64,000 nucleotides of DNA from Arachnopeziza araneosa (Eukaryota; Ascomycota; Leotiomycetes; Helotiales; Arachnopezizaceae), in contig QYAI01000176.1 of assembly GCA_003988855.1 (NCBI GenBank), positions 1 through 64,000 of the forward strand, given 5' to 3'. This document shows, piece after piece, positions 31,245 through 42,769 of this stretch. Every line of letters starts with the position of its first letter. Positions within the stretch are counted from its first letter, which is position 1. A model generated the notes under the pieces. That model saw only the letters and a list, made by a program, of their open reading frames with translations, did not search any database and was not told the origin of the DNA. Both the position numbers and the translations under genes were made by a program.

Positions 31245-32180
31245 TCATGCTAATTCCACAATGCTTTCGACAGCCTCAAACGGTCTCCCATCTACTTCAG
31301 CACTCAGGATCTGCAAAAAGGAACCGTCGCCAGCTCTCAAGATCAGCTTGTTCCCTGACATGAAGATACTTGGTTTGTAACCCATGAGTGAGTCTAAATT
31401 CTTATCCAGTAACTCGGGCTTGGCTTTCAAAGTTCTCCATAAAATGATTTTACGGCCATCTGGTAGAAATCCAAAAGCTCCAGGATACGGCTTCGTCACA
31501 GCTCTCACCAAATCGTGAATTCTCTTGCCCGCCCAATCCCACTTGAACTCCCCATCCTTCTCACTCCTGCCACCAAAATACCCACCCTTCTTCAGATCCA
31601 TAGGTTCCAACTTCGTAGTCTGAGCAATCAGTCCCGGCAGTGATCGATGAAGGACCATCTCAGCCGCAACCTCCACCTTCCGCATGACGTCCTCGGACGT
31701 ATCGTTCCCCAAGATCGGCACCGCCATCTGATCAGCCAGCTTCCCCGCATCGGCCTTCTTAACCATCACATGGAGACTGGCTCCTGTCTCGGTCTCCCCA
31801 TTCAGGATAGCCCAATTAACAGGAGCACGTCCTCGGTACTTGGGAAGCAGCGAGCCGTGCATATTAAAACTGCCTTTCATTGACATGTCCAAGATCTCCT
31901 GGCACAGCAGCTTCCGGTAGTAGAACGAGAAGACGAAATCCACAGGCCCCATCGCTCTCAGTTCGGCGACGACGGCCGCTGCATTGGGGTTCTCGGGCGT
32001 GAGAATCGGAAGATGGCGCGTGCGTGCGAGGTCGGATACCGAAGCGAAGTAGATGTTCTCCGTGGGTGAGTCGGTGTGTGTTATGACTGCTTTGATGGTT
32101 ACGCCTTGGGAGAGGAGCACGGAGAGGCAGCGGACGCCGATGTTGTGGTAGGCGAAGACGATGGCGGTTGGGGACGACAT
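31245..32180 (-). CDS. ArnA-type sugar-nucleotide N-formyltransferase
   Basis: Intronless, 311 residues from the ATG at 32180. The sequence follows the ArnA N-terminal formyltransferase: VFAYHNIGVRCLSVLLSQG, ITHTDSPTENIYFASV, FSFYYRKLL, NMHGSLLPKYRGRAPVNW and GETETGASLHVMVKKADAG. Catalytic Asn106, His108 and Asp144 match Asn102, His104 and Asp140 of E. coli ArnA. Such enzymes use N10-formyl-tetrahydrofolate to formylate a 4-amino sugar. The decarboxylase half of bacterial ArnA is absent here, but a decarboxylase-type SDR lies in the adjacent fusion protein. No mitochondrial targeting or tRNA-binding C-terminal domain is evident, unlike methionyl-tRNA formyltransferase. Convergent with the fusion gene, 116 bases apart. 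Transfer from bacteria is plausible but untested. Confidence 0.88.
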   Translation of the reverse strand: MSSPTAIVFAYHNIGVRCLSVLLSQGVTIKAVITHTDSPTENIYFASVSDLARTRHLPILTPENPNAAAVVAELRAMGPVDFVFSFYYRKLLCQEILDMSMKGSFNMHGSLLPKYRGRAPVNWAILNGETETGASLHVMVKKADAGKLADQMAVPILGNDTSEDVMRKVEVAAEMVLHRSLPGLIAQTTKLEPMDLKKGGYFGGRSEKDGEFKWDWAGKRIHDLVRAVTKPYPGAFGFLPDGRKIILWRTLKAKPELLDKNLDSLMGYKPSIFMSGNKLILRAGDGSFLQILSAEVDGRPFEAVESIVELA

Positions 32181-33447
32181 CTTGATGTTTTTAGAATGCG
32201 GTTAGAAGAGTTTGGATGTCGAGATATGTGATGCCACTACTCTAGCACGGGCCGAAGACTCTCATTGGAGAAGTCTGAGGTGAGGTGAGGTTCGTCGCAA
32301 CTGTTTCCAGCCCATACAATTCAATTCAGCAGCCAATTATGCTTATACTAAAAACATCTTTAGCAAATTGACCAATCAAGATTTTCTGAACTGCCACTCG
32401 TTTATTTGCACCCCTCTGTGCTTAATTCAGTCGATCAGGCACAATGTGACACTTCTTTGCATATAAGTAGTCAACAAAGCTTATCAGGGTCTCTTGTCTT
32501 TGCACAGGCGATCTTGGTTTCAAGATTCATTTCAGCTCAAGATGCTTGAAGAATCCTCAAGTGTCGAGATAAGACATGGTCTTTCGAACTTGTGATCCGT
32601 GGGTACGAGAATCCTTGAATCCTTCTGAGATTCCGAGATCAGCGCACGCCCTCGACCTCGCCCAGTGATACCGCATACGATAACGGCTTTCAGAGAAAAC
32701 CCAGGTGACGCATTAGGAAACTAGCAAGCGCCTCCGCACTCCACGGCGGTGATGACTACGCCCGTTGTAACGATAGCATCCATCTCAGAGGTTATTGATA
32801 CCTGCAGTTGGCTTTGCTCGTAAGGGATCATCGATCTGTTGATTGGTCCCCGCACTTTCCAAGCCTCAAATGATTTTCGCTCCGTGACCGAGAAATAAGC
32901 TGCTGATATTAGCACCTAAAAGGAGGAATTGTTTGCGCAATAAGGAGAAATCGTTAAATACTTATAGTATTTCCATCGTTCTGAAAGTCAAAGTTCTTGA
33001 ATTACCGATGGGAATTACATTCAGGCCGTTGCTGCTCCTGTGCTGTAGTTCTCTTCCTTCTCTTCCTTCTTATTTTGGTGTTGGCGCATGTGCCATTTTT
33101 TCCCGTCGCCGTCCCGTTTGGCAGGGGATTGCGTCCGAAAAACGTCTAGTGCAGGAGTTCAGCGACATGTTCCTTCTGTAACTTTTAAAGCTGCAGAGCT
33201 AGAGATTGTATACATGAAATCAAGGAACTTATCTCCTTCTACACAGAATCAATGGATGCGAGCATCTCTTGTATTTCTATTCTTAGAAGACAATAACCTC
33301 GAGATACGAGCTGCGCCGCGTGATTTGACTTCGGGGTTTTATCCGGATAAGTATATAAAAGATGGTCTGATTCCACTTCTATCCTGGTCTGTTTATCATT
33401 ATCGGAACTTTTCCTGGTTAATACATTGGTTAATGCACGTCACGATC
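32181..33447. other. Intergenic region, no supported gene
   Basis: 1.27 kb, AT-rich in places. An open frame around 33088-33603 overlaps the next gene's start but lacks its own start context. I see no glycosyltransferase or other sugar gene here. Confidence 0.45.
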
Positions 33448-34299
33448 ATGTACTCGCTTGTTTTGCTCTCCCTTTTCTCATCATGTCTCGCAGCTTGTGG
33501 AGATAACTGTGCCAGAGCCGTCCTGAATTCGAGTAATATCTGGCCTGCTACTACCGACTGCCGGCCTTTTATGACAGATATTCTTACACCTGCGACTGCG
33601 TAAGTTCTTTCTGATTTACAAAACATGGAAATTGACCAAGTATAGTACAAGCACATTTACATACACTCCCACTGTCTATTCGATCCATGGAGGTGATTCA
33701 AAAATTAAGAGAGAACCTGCAGTACAAAGAAGAAGAGGCGAAGCACTTCTTGGCCCACGTCAAATCACTATAAAACCTACATCCATTCCAGCATATGCAA
33801 AATCAGCCTGCACAGTGGCATCTGCGTACTCAAGTGCTTGCAGCTGTCTAGGAATCACTTCTGCAACACTGACTGCACCAACTCCTCTGCACACAATCAC
33901 CGCTTCAGTAACCGTGACTTCCATTGGTAAATCATCCCTAAAATATACCAGATTGTTTTTCTAAAGTAAATAGTTTGTGATCCAGCCGATAATTACGGGC
34001 TGAAGTATGATTATGTACAAGAGTACGGCCACGGAGCGATAGATGCTTACTATAGCGTAACACAAAAAGAATGCTGTGCTTTGTGTTATACGAAGGACTC
34101 ACAGTGCATCACCTACGCCTATGGCGTTTGGACTCCAACTCTTGGAGAGTGCGGAATATTCTATGCAGATGGTCCCGCTATACCGGAAATAGGACCAGCG
34201 GTCCCCTGGTGTTCTTGGGGAATTGCTCAAGTCAGCAGTTTCTCAGCCGATCCGACAGGTAGTACGGGTGTTGGGCCATGCGGGACGCCAGTACCGTAG
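33448..34299 (+). CDS. Secreted cysteine-containing protein, PAN/apple-like C-terminus
   Basis: Exons 33448-33599, 33646-33926 and 33974-34299 give 252 residues. MYSLVLLSLFSSCLAAC is a signal peptide; an in-frame ATG five codons earlier (33433) is possible. The N-terminal part begins CGDNCARAVL, followed by a Thr/Ser-rich linker containing basic residues (KREPAVQRRRGEALLGPR), a possible processing site. The C-terminal ~100 residues (VTQKECCALCYTKDSQCITYAYGV...GECGIFYADG) have the spacing of a PAN/apple-like fold. Probably an extracellular or wall-associated protein; no enzymatic residues are seen. No link to the neighbouring sugar genes can be shown. Confidence 0.7.
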
Positions 34300-35262
34300 A
34301 GAAGGCGGTTACGAGGTTGTCAGATCACCTGACCACTGTGGTTTGAAGGAGACTGAACTCTGTACTCTAATTCCGTTTTCTCTCCCCCGGCCATAATTAA
34401 TATGGCTACCCCTCAATGAAGCTGAAAATTTTTCTCATTAAATTCCATGAACGTAAGTGGATATGTGGATGAGATCGCCATATTCTGTGTACATGAAATT
34501 TGATTTCACAGCTTAGAAATAGTCTCCAACTTTTGTAGAAGTGTGAAGCCAAAATTTCGTTTCTAAATAGCCATTTGGCTTCTGGTGAGCTTTACTGGGG
34601 GGTTTTTTTTAAACAAATAATGAATTAGTTAATCACTATTTTCGATGAAGAGCTGGTCGCTTGATAGCTGTCAAGCTCAAGAAAGTGTCAACCATCGACT
34701 GGTGGAGTGAGGGAAGGGTTAAGCGATTAGGGGGAGACAAACAAAACTTCGCTACCAAGTTCGTGCTGAAACCTTTCGTCTCTATTTTTATGTTATCTTG
34801 AATTAAATGTTTGGCTGTGTCAACCAAAGTGCAAGAGATCCATGTTTAATTGTATCTTGTTTAGTGTTGATGCTGCGGCTTCGCGATAGGGCTGTGCCAG
34901 CCGATAGGGCTATGCGAGACAAGAGCTGAGCGCCACCAACAGGGCGACGAATAGGAAATGTATGATAACCCAGCCCTACCATTTCACCACCAATCGTGCA
35001 TTGGAATACCGGAACTCGTGGTTCAAAATCAATATTTCAGATGCGCCCATGGTAGCTTTCGCTGTCCCTGGTTGACGTCGAATGCATAAATCAGCGGCTG
35101 GCGTAGTTACTATATAGGTGTGGGAAATCCACCTTGGAAGTCCATTTCCTGATCGCATATCATTGAAAAGACTTTCATTTCGAAAGGCGGTACCATCCTG
35201 AGATTTATTCTCCATAACGCATAGTACCCTAGACATCTCCTATCTTAAAGCTCGTGGTCACA
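34300..35262. other. Intergenic region, no supported gene
   Basis: Nearly 1 kb, AT-rich, with a T-run near 34604. It holds only short frames on both strands. Confidence 0.45.
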
Positions 35263-35649
35263 ATGTCCAGGACCACGCTCTTCCTCCTCGTAACCATCGC
35301 CTCCCTCACAACGACCATCAACGCTCTCCCCACCTCCGACATCCACGCGCACGCCAAACGAGACTTCTCGATCTCGAGCATTCCAAACACCCTATTGGTC
35401 GTCGGCCTTGCCATCGTTGGATTAGCGTCAGTGTGTGGTTACTTCTTCTTCATCCTCTACTGGATACATCGACCTTCGCAGGAAACTCTACGACGGTGTT
35501 GGGCAGAGTACGGCACGAGAGCGCCTGGGAGGTACGAAGGGTTGACAGGCCAGGATCCAACGAAGCAGGAACTCTGGGCTTGTTGGCGGGAATACAAAAG
35601 GGAATATAAGCGGGGCCACCCTGGGGTTTCGGAGAGCTCTACAAGTTGA
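35263..35649 (+). CDS. Small single-pass membrane protein, hypothetical
   Basis: ATG at 35263; 128 residues, no intron. A signal peptide (MSRTTLFLLVTIASLTTTINA) is followed by a KR processing-like site (HAKRDF) and a strong TM segment (TLLVVGLAIVGLASVCGYFFFILYWI). The cytosolic tail is charged and repetitive (WREYKREYKRGHPG). The family is not recognised. The signal peptide plus TM segment predicts a type I membrane protein of ER, plasma membrane or vacuole. Confidence 0.6.
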   Translation: MSRTTLFLLVTIASLTTTINALPTSDIHAHAKRDFSISSIPNTLLVVGLAIVGLASVCGYFFFILYWIHRPSQETLRRCWAEYGTRAPGRYEGLTGQDPTKQELWACWREYKREYKRGHPGVSESSTS

Positions 35650-36705
35650 ATCGTCGGGTGGAAGAATAGAGGGATACGATAAACTGATTTTGTATTCATA
35701 TTGCGACAGGAGAATTGAGGCTTGAATCATTGGGACATCCATCCATTCGTGCAGTCTAATGTATTCTTTTAGACTTCGTGAATTCTCTCCAAGAATTTCT
35801 TACCATCTTGATCAGTCTTGGTCAACGATGTTTACCCGATCGCAAATGGGCAACTGTAAGTACCTAGGTAGCTCGGGTAGAAATACTTTCATACTTTTTG
35901 GGAAATCCAAAGCCAGTATCAAGATACTGGTTAGCTCAGAAACCGCAGAAAATTGGAGATTGGAATGAAGCATAGTTTCTTCTTTGCATGCAGAGAAGAG
36001 CACGTAAGTGAACTTTTACCTTTTCACGAGAGGGAGTAAATTTTGATACACTCCTCACCAGTTGTTTTTTTTATAGCTTTTCTCCCTATTGGACTAATAC
36101 TTTTTACAGCTGAGGGAGCTAGAGTATATCCCAAACAGTAGGCAAGATGCTATATTCTTATGCAATTATCTCTGGGTTCATAGCCTCGGATTGAAATCTA
36201 TCAAAAGCGGTTTCGAATAAGGCTACTCAGATCACGTGAGTTACGGAGTATATCTTACCACTTTCATCAAGGTCAACCTATGTTTCGATCGCTCGATTTT
36301 TTTCCAATGATAGCCATAATATTATACGACCAGCAATTCAACACCCAGTAATGAAAGTTTCTGCCAAACACTTCAAGGTGCTTGGCATGTCTTTGGGATA
36401 TCCCAGTCGGTGAGAAATTGTGGCTGAAAGTGGCACAGGAGTGTGTTGCACCTTTGTTCGCCTATTTCCCCAATCATAGATAGCAATCCTCAGCTGCATA
36501 TGCAAAGTACTTTCGTCCAGTTAGCTGGCCAATTGTTGAAGAAATGAGGCGCCACAGGCATTGAGTAGGGTTGCACAAGCCCTGGTAAGGCTACGAGGGA
36601 TTTCTTTTATCAAGTGCTTCCTCCCCCTTCATCTCGCCCTTCTTCATGACTTATTGTCACTTCTAAGACTCATCCGACTTCTCTTCTTTGAATATTCATT
36701 TCAAG
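35650..36705. other. Intergenic region, no supported gene
   Basis: About 1 kb, AT-rich, upstream of the Clr5-domain gene. No convincing frame, RNA or repeat is seen. Confidence 0.45.
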
Positions 36706-38535
36706 ATGTCAAACTATCCCGTCCCTTCTCAGGCTCTGAAGATGGCAGCATACCAGCCCATAGAGATGCCGACTCTCAAAGGACCCACTCAAGAGGATTG
36801 GGAGCGTCACCGGCCACTAATTAAGCAATTATACGTTGATGAGGGCAAGAAGCTGAAGGAAGTTATGGCCATCATGCTTCAACACGGACACAAAGCCAGG
36901 TAGGAGCAACCGTCTGATTTGAATCAAATCACCTAACAATGAGCCAGCCCCCGTACATACAAGAACTGGATCAACAGATGGGGACTCGACAAGAATAACA
37001 AAGAGTGCGATATGATCGCCATTGCTCGTAAGAGAACCCAACGTGATGCAATTAGAAAGAGGAGCTCCTTTCGAGTTCGTGGTCAAATTATCACGACCGA
37101 GCAAGTGGAATATTACTTCAAGAGGAAGAAAAAAGCCGCAGACGTCGTAATGACTGATGCGCCAACGCCATCGGATGTTTCTTGCTGGACCCCGTCGCCG
37201 TCCAGAACACCACGGCCATTGGAAGAAGGCGACGAGCATTGCCCAAATCTACCACCGGACAATGGTTTCACAAACGCACAATTGGTTCCAAGAGACCGCT
37301 TCTCAATCACACTGAGCACCACCAGAAGACCTTCAGGCTTCATCACCATAGAAAGAACCCATTCGCCCTTTAGAATCGATGAAGAGCTTCTTGCACTAGC
37401 CGTTCAAGACGCTTACAACATTCTCTCTGAAAACCCAAGAATCCCTCATTCACCCTCACCACCTCACACTCTACTTCTTTTGGAACGACTCTTCTTCAAC
37501 ATCCAAGCACACTTCAATAGTTCGTTTGAAAGTGGGACTTGGGCTTTAGACTCTAACGGGTGGTTGATAAATACAAAGGCTGTTACCACAGATATAGGAC
37601 TTCCCGAAGTGGAATTCTTGAAATTGTGCATATTGGCTACGAAGTTAAGAGAAAATGGTGAATTTCTAGCGTCCCGTCGAGCACTATCCAAAACATGCAA
37701 CTTGGTGCCTATCATTTTACGTCTAGCAAGTCCAGGAGTACTAGAAATTCTCCTAGAAGTGTTCTTGCAACTAGCACATGGAGGTTACAGCGATATATTA
37801 CGACTTTTGCGCAGATATATATATGCAATGACGAAAGAAGTTATTGTTGAAAATTCTCCTTGGAGCCAGATATGTCAAATTATTTGTACTATCGATCAGG
37901 AACTTCTCGTGGAGAGTACAATTCAATCTTGGAAATGTGCAAATAACAAAACTTCCGAATACCTCGGCCCGTTCAGCAAGGATAATCTCAATGCTCGTCT
38001 TCGGTTTATTGAGCAAGTTTACAGCTCGAAAAATCTATCAGAAGCAGAAACGCAACTACGAGGTCTCCTCGAGCAATGTGAAGAGACATGCACTGCGAGC
38101 TCTGAACAGTATATCGAGATAATTTGTAAGCTCGGAGAAAATATGTATGATCAAAAGCGGTATGCCGAGGCTGAGATTCTAGTACTAGATTTCCTTTCCC
38201 GTGCTAAGGAAATTGGCATCTTCAATGGTCAGATTTACGCTAAGTACCTATTGGCGATTTGCCAAAATAAACAAAAAAAGACAGACTTAGCAGAAATAAA
38301 CATGATGGATGCTGTAGCAGGAAGGATAGATTGTTGGGGGATTGGAGATGCAGCTGCCGCCCTTTGCATTCATGAGTTCGAACAATGGCTTCGAGAATGG
38401 GGACGAGAGGACGAAGCTGATGAGATGAGAGCAAAGTTTGAAGAAATAATTGGCTTAGACGAAATCGACTTGGAAATGGCACAGATGAACAACTCAGAAC
38501 CAGAGCCCAGCGCAAATCCAACATATCCAGAATGA
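36706..38535 (+). CDS. Clr5-domain protein with TPR-like C-terminus
   Basis: Exons 36706-36899 and 36948-38535 (48-base intron, CCTAACAATG branch); 593 residues. The Clr5 domain (PF14420) spans about residues 25-85: PTQEDWERHRPLIKQLY, KLKEVMAIMLQHGHKAS and RTYKNWINRWGLDKNNK, joined correctly only after splicing. A basic segment follows (RKRTQRDAIRKR, KRKKKAAD). The C-terminal part has helical repeats resembling TPRs (SEAETQLRGLLEQC, YAEAEILVLDFLSRA). Clr5 proteins are common in Pezizomycotina, with few known functions. The domain is named for the fission yeast silencing factor, and nuclear or chromatin roles are only presumed. Ends acidic, no membrane segment. Confidence 0.8.
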
Positions 38536-39172
38536 ACACAAATCTTCAACCACAAACCACCAACCTAACTCCTCCGCTCAGGCTTTAATCCACCTAACTC
38601 ACAGTCCAACGACACCCTCAAAATGCCAGATCGAGATTCAATCGGCCACACCAATCCATCAAGCGAGCTGTTCTGCATCATGCCATGCCAGGAACTGATG
38701 AAATTCACCCAACCGTCAAGGAAGGCCTTCCCCGCTTGTAACCACACGGGGCTCCTGATGGATGATGGTGGAAGGAGAGATCTGCGGTTGAAAATAAGAT
38801 AATGGTATCTCAGAGAGGAGGCGATTGCTTTTGACAGACTTTTGAGATGAAGTGTTCCAGAGATCTCAAGTAGCGACGTTCAAAACATGTGCATTATTGG
38901 CACCAGCCATTTGAACTCTTGGAACCATGAGATGAATAGTTGGGTTTCAAGAATCTGGACTTTTGCAGCATTGATTTTGAATGCAATTAGAGAAACTTCA
39001 CTTAGAATGCATTTTGAAGTAAAAGAATCATCTCTCCATTAGACGACGCGTGATAATACTCGGGAGAAGCGTCTCAAAAACGCCGACCATGCGAATCCTA
39101 ATCCTACACTCTAGGTATATCCTTTTGAAAGTATCCATCAACCCGAGAGAATCCAAACAGCAAGCAGCTCCC
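38536..39172. other. Intergenic region between convergent genes
   Basis: About 640 bases containing the 3' flanks of the Clr5 gene (+) and the RCC1 gene (-). No further gene is supported. Confidence 0.45.
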
Positions 39173-41411
39173 TCAAATGCCATTTGTCATGACGACGTCT
39201 CCAACTACCCCACACAAGACGCCGAATTGTCCGCCAATGCCGCCCGAGACAAGCTTCTTACCCCTGACGGCAGTATTATCTACCCATGTAGCCTCCACAA
39301 CTTCGTCCGCAGTTCCTTGTCCAGTCTGGTAGTTTGAACTAAATCCCCAAGTGTATGCTTTTCCCTCTGTGCTAATCGCCAAACATGTATCGTTCGCAGT
39401 TGCAACATAAACGCCTTTGATATCCTCTATGACGACCGGCTTGATCAAGTAGCGAGCACGGCCATTCTCATCAACAAAGAGATTCTCTTTTGGCATTTCG
39501 TCAATCTCCATTCCGCCCTCATGATTGTCGATACGTCCAAAGACCAAAACCTCTCCCTTCTCACTGCATGCGATAGAGTGATGAGCTCCTCCAACAATCT
39601 GTTTAATATCGTAACCTTTCAAATTCTCCGCAAGCGTTGGCTTCGCGACAGTGTCGTCAAGCTCCGCCTCCCCAGTTTCTCCCTTCTCAACGCCCGTCTG
39701 GCCAAATGTGTTCAATCCCCATGCCCAAACTTCTCCTTTTTCGGTCACAGCGAAACTATGGTAGTCACCACAACCGATATGCGCAATCTTCTTTCTGCCT
39801 AGGCCAAACTCGCGGGGGACGAGGGCACCAGCGGCGGTACGTGAAACAACACGGCGAGCAAGCTGATTCTGCTCTCCAGCCCCCCAAGTGAAGACTTTGC
39901 CCTTTGTATCCAGAGCCAGAACGTGATTAGTACCACAAGATATGTCAACAATGTTTTTGAGCTCAGGAATGAGCATAGGCGTATTTTGTTGCTTAATGCC
40001 TTCGCGGAAACCGAGTACACCATCGTTGCCCTGAGATAGTGTTAGCTGCAGATTTTTACTCCGAGATATGACTTACTCGGAAAGATCCCCAGCCATAAAC
40101 TCGTCCATCAGCTGTTAGTGCGTATGTCGTGCTATCACTAGCAAAAACTGCTGCGAACTTCGTGCCTTCTGGAATATCCTTTGCATCAATCTCTTTCGGC
40201 TCTGCCTCATTTGGATTAAGACCAGAGCCCGCATCAGAATCATCCTCCGAGTCCGAATCCGAGTCCGCATTTTCCGTAACAACCTTCATCTTTCCTTCTG
40301 CCAAAGTCTCTCGTCCTAAAGCACCTTGGTCATTGACACCCCAGGTTAAGATCTTATTATCATGTGTAAGAGCTGCACAATGCATTCCACCAGTGGCCAG
40401 TTGAACGACACCAACATCTTTCGCAGAGAGGCGCACATTAAGGCGTGGTCTCTTAACATCAACAACGCTCTTCCCATCTGGTCCCTTTCCAGCGCCCAAG
40501 CCTAGTTCTCCTGCAGATCCCTCTCCAAAAACGTAAATATCAAGGATTTGAGTGGGAGGTGTATTGATGACTGCAAGAGCCTTCTTAGGCTTTGGTGCAG
40601 CAACTTTCTTCGCTTTCGGTTCTGGCTTTGGAGTGGGAGCTTTCTTCGTCGCCGAAGCCTTCTTTGGTGCTACAGCCTTCGCCGAAAGAGGGACAGCTGG
40701 GGCTTTCTTGGCCGCAGGAGCCTTCTTTGGCGCTGGAGTAGCTTTCTTGGATGGAACAATAGGCGCCTTTTTTTCTGCCTTCTACAACGAGAATGTCAGA
40801 AGATGCGAAGAAAAGCACGTAGATAAACAACTCACATCATCATTCTCAACCAGCTCATCATCCGCTTTTAACTTTGAGGGGGCAGCTTTGGAAACAATCT
40901 TGGCCTTTGTCGCAGGCGAAGCGCTTGCTTTTTTGGGAGCTGGTACCGCTTCAGTCTTAGCAGTCTTTGCCTTTTTGGTAGCAGGTTCATCCGAATCCTC
41001 CTCAGCTTTTCTCTTCAGGTTAACAGGCAGAGAAGCGGCCTTAGCTGTCGTGACCTTCTTGGGAGCCGGCACAGCCGTAGTCTTTGCCGTTGTTGTCTTT
41101 TTTGGCGCAGAATCCTCATCCGCTTTTGTCTTCGAGGTAGCAGGTTTGACTGCAGTGGGAGCTTGTTTTTTAGAAGTAGGTTTAGCAACTGGCGCAGGTT
41201 TAACTAGAATCACATTAGTAAAGCTTCTCCTCAATCAAATCAGAGCCTTCCAATGTCGCGATTAGGTTGCTGATCATTGACGACCATCGGACCCAATCAT
41301 TTCCATCAGAAATTCTTCCATCCGAAAATCCTACCAGGAATAAAAACAAAGAAAGGACTTACCGGGAGCTGCTGGAGCCTGAACTGCTGACTTCAATTTC
41401 TTAGGTGGCAT
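39173..41411 (-). CDS. RCC1-repeat protein (Ran GEF, Pim1/Srm1-like)
   Basis: Exons (minus strand) 41411-41363, 41203-40836, 40781-40077 and 40030-39173; 659 residues. The C-terminal ~440 residues carry RCC1 repeats: FGEGSAGELGLG, QLATGGMHCAALTHDNKILTWGVNDQGALGR, DISCGTNHVLALDTKGKVFTWGAGEQNQLARR, HIGCGDYHSFAVTEKGEVWAWGLNTFGQTG. This propeller is the chromatin-bound nucleotide exchange factor for Ran, driving nuclear transport and spindle assembly; yeast homologues are Srm1 and Pim1. The N-terminal ~210 residues are disordered and made of repeated Lys/Ala/Pro motifs (KKAPAAKKAPA), longer than in yeasts and likely nuclear-localising and DNA-binding. An acidic insert (DSDSDSEDDSDAGS) lies within the propeller. 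Confidence 0.9.
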
Positions 41412-42769
41412 TTTGGCCGTCGCGAGATCCGTGGTGGCGAATGTGCGGCGACTGTCGCAGAAATGTATGTTGGCGATTGAGATTTGGGGTTGATGATTGC
41501 GATGGTTAAAATCAAGACGCTCGTTGTTTCAATTCGTCAACCAAGTAACTTTGGCTGCTAGTGTTCATGGGAAGAAGAGCTTGCTTCGAAAACAAAATAC
41601 AAAGTATGGTCGCGTCGCGAATTATTTTGCGCACGGACCACCGGCTCACTCACTAGCTCAATTAGGGCATTCAAGTTGATCAACCAAGTCAACAATGTTT
41701 CACACCGTCAGAACCGACAACAACTAAACTGCACATACTCTTGTAACGACCAACAAATCCTGAGTATCTTTCATCGTCCTTAAGCTCTCTCATTAGATAA
41801 GCCTGATGATTAGTACCACTTTATTTTTGGGGGTATTCTGGAGAAGAATATCTGGGTCTACAATTCCTCACCTTGAGCACAGTGGAGCCAGCAATAGTGG
41901 TAAGAAACTAGTCCTCGAAATTGTGATATTAGATTATTTCGAATTCACTCACATAAAAAGATTACTGTCATGAAATTCAGTCGGGCTCAAGTCATCTCGG
42001 TATCAAAATCTCAAGCACACCCACATTTTATCTTTCGTGAAACCTCTCAACACGACTTGAGCAACAATTACGGTCTCAAGTCCCAACCCTCAAGCCACAC
42101 GTTGCTCCACAACATGTACCGTTCTAGACGCTTGCCTAAGCCCGAGGATTAGAAGTGCCACAAACAGTCAAATTTCCTGAACTAGCACAAGCAAAAGTCT
42201 GCATATGTTCAGACCCTGGCTGAGATTGACGAGTTAGATACTCTGAGGCAGTGAGCCGGATCAGACGAGGATGTAAAGGTTATCATTGAGGGATTTCATT
42301 TAATCGACTCGAAGTACAATGAGTCGTTATTCAACATTAATCATAACATTCTGTGCTATAACAAATGGATTTCCTGATTGATTGTAGATAGAGATGATAA
42401 ATTAGCGATATATCCTCATGGAAAAGAAAACAGCAATCCGCGAACCAAGTTTCGCTAGTTGTCCCTTAATCCAACTCCTGTATTAGGGCCATTGAGCATT
42501 CGTGAATACTGTGAGAGAATCCTGTTTACCTTAAGTGTGGTTAGGGCTAAGATCTGTGAGTTTCGACGAGCTAGTAGAAAGAGTATAAAAGGGAAGTAGA
42601 AGGAAGAAGACTGACTATGGCAAGCGACAAATCGCCGTGAACCACACCATGAGCGATAGATCAAGCAGTGATCAAAGAAGTGCGAAACTGGGATGAAGGA
42701 TTTGGAAGAAAGAAGTCTGCGTTCAAAATATTCATACAGTATACCCCATATTCAAATAGTGCCAAGGGC
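41412..42769. other. Intergenic region, no supported gene
   Basis: 1.36 kb. It contains the promoter of the RCC1 gene at its left end. Small frames have no family features; it may contain relic DNA adjoining the HET pseudogene. Confidence 0.45.

Noticed and set aside
28827..32180. Bacterial contamination as the source of the sugar-nucleotide genes
   Set aside because: Three fungal-type introns in the fusion gene and continuity with fungal genes on both sides argue against it.
31245..32180. Methionyl-tRNA formyltransferase
   Set aside because: Sequence blocks follow ArnA rather than Fmt, with no mitochondrial presequence and no Fmt C-terminal domain apparent.
40552..41265. 237-codon plus-strand frame opposite the RCC1 gene
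   Set aside because: Its Phe/Ala/Gly-rich translation is the antisense image of the Lys/Ala/Pro-rich tail; the minus strand has spliced, family-consistent exons.
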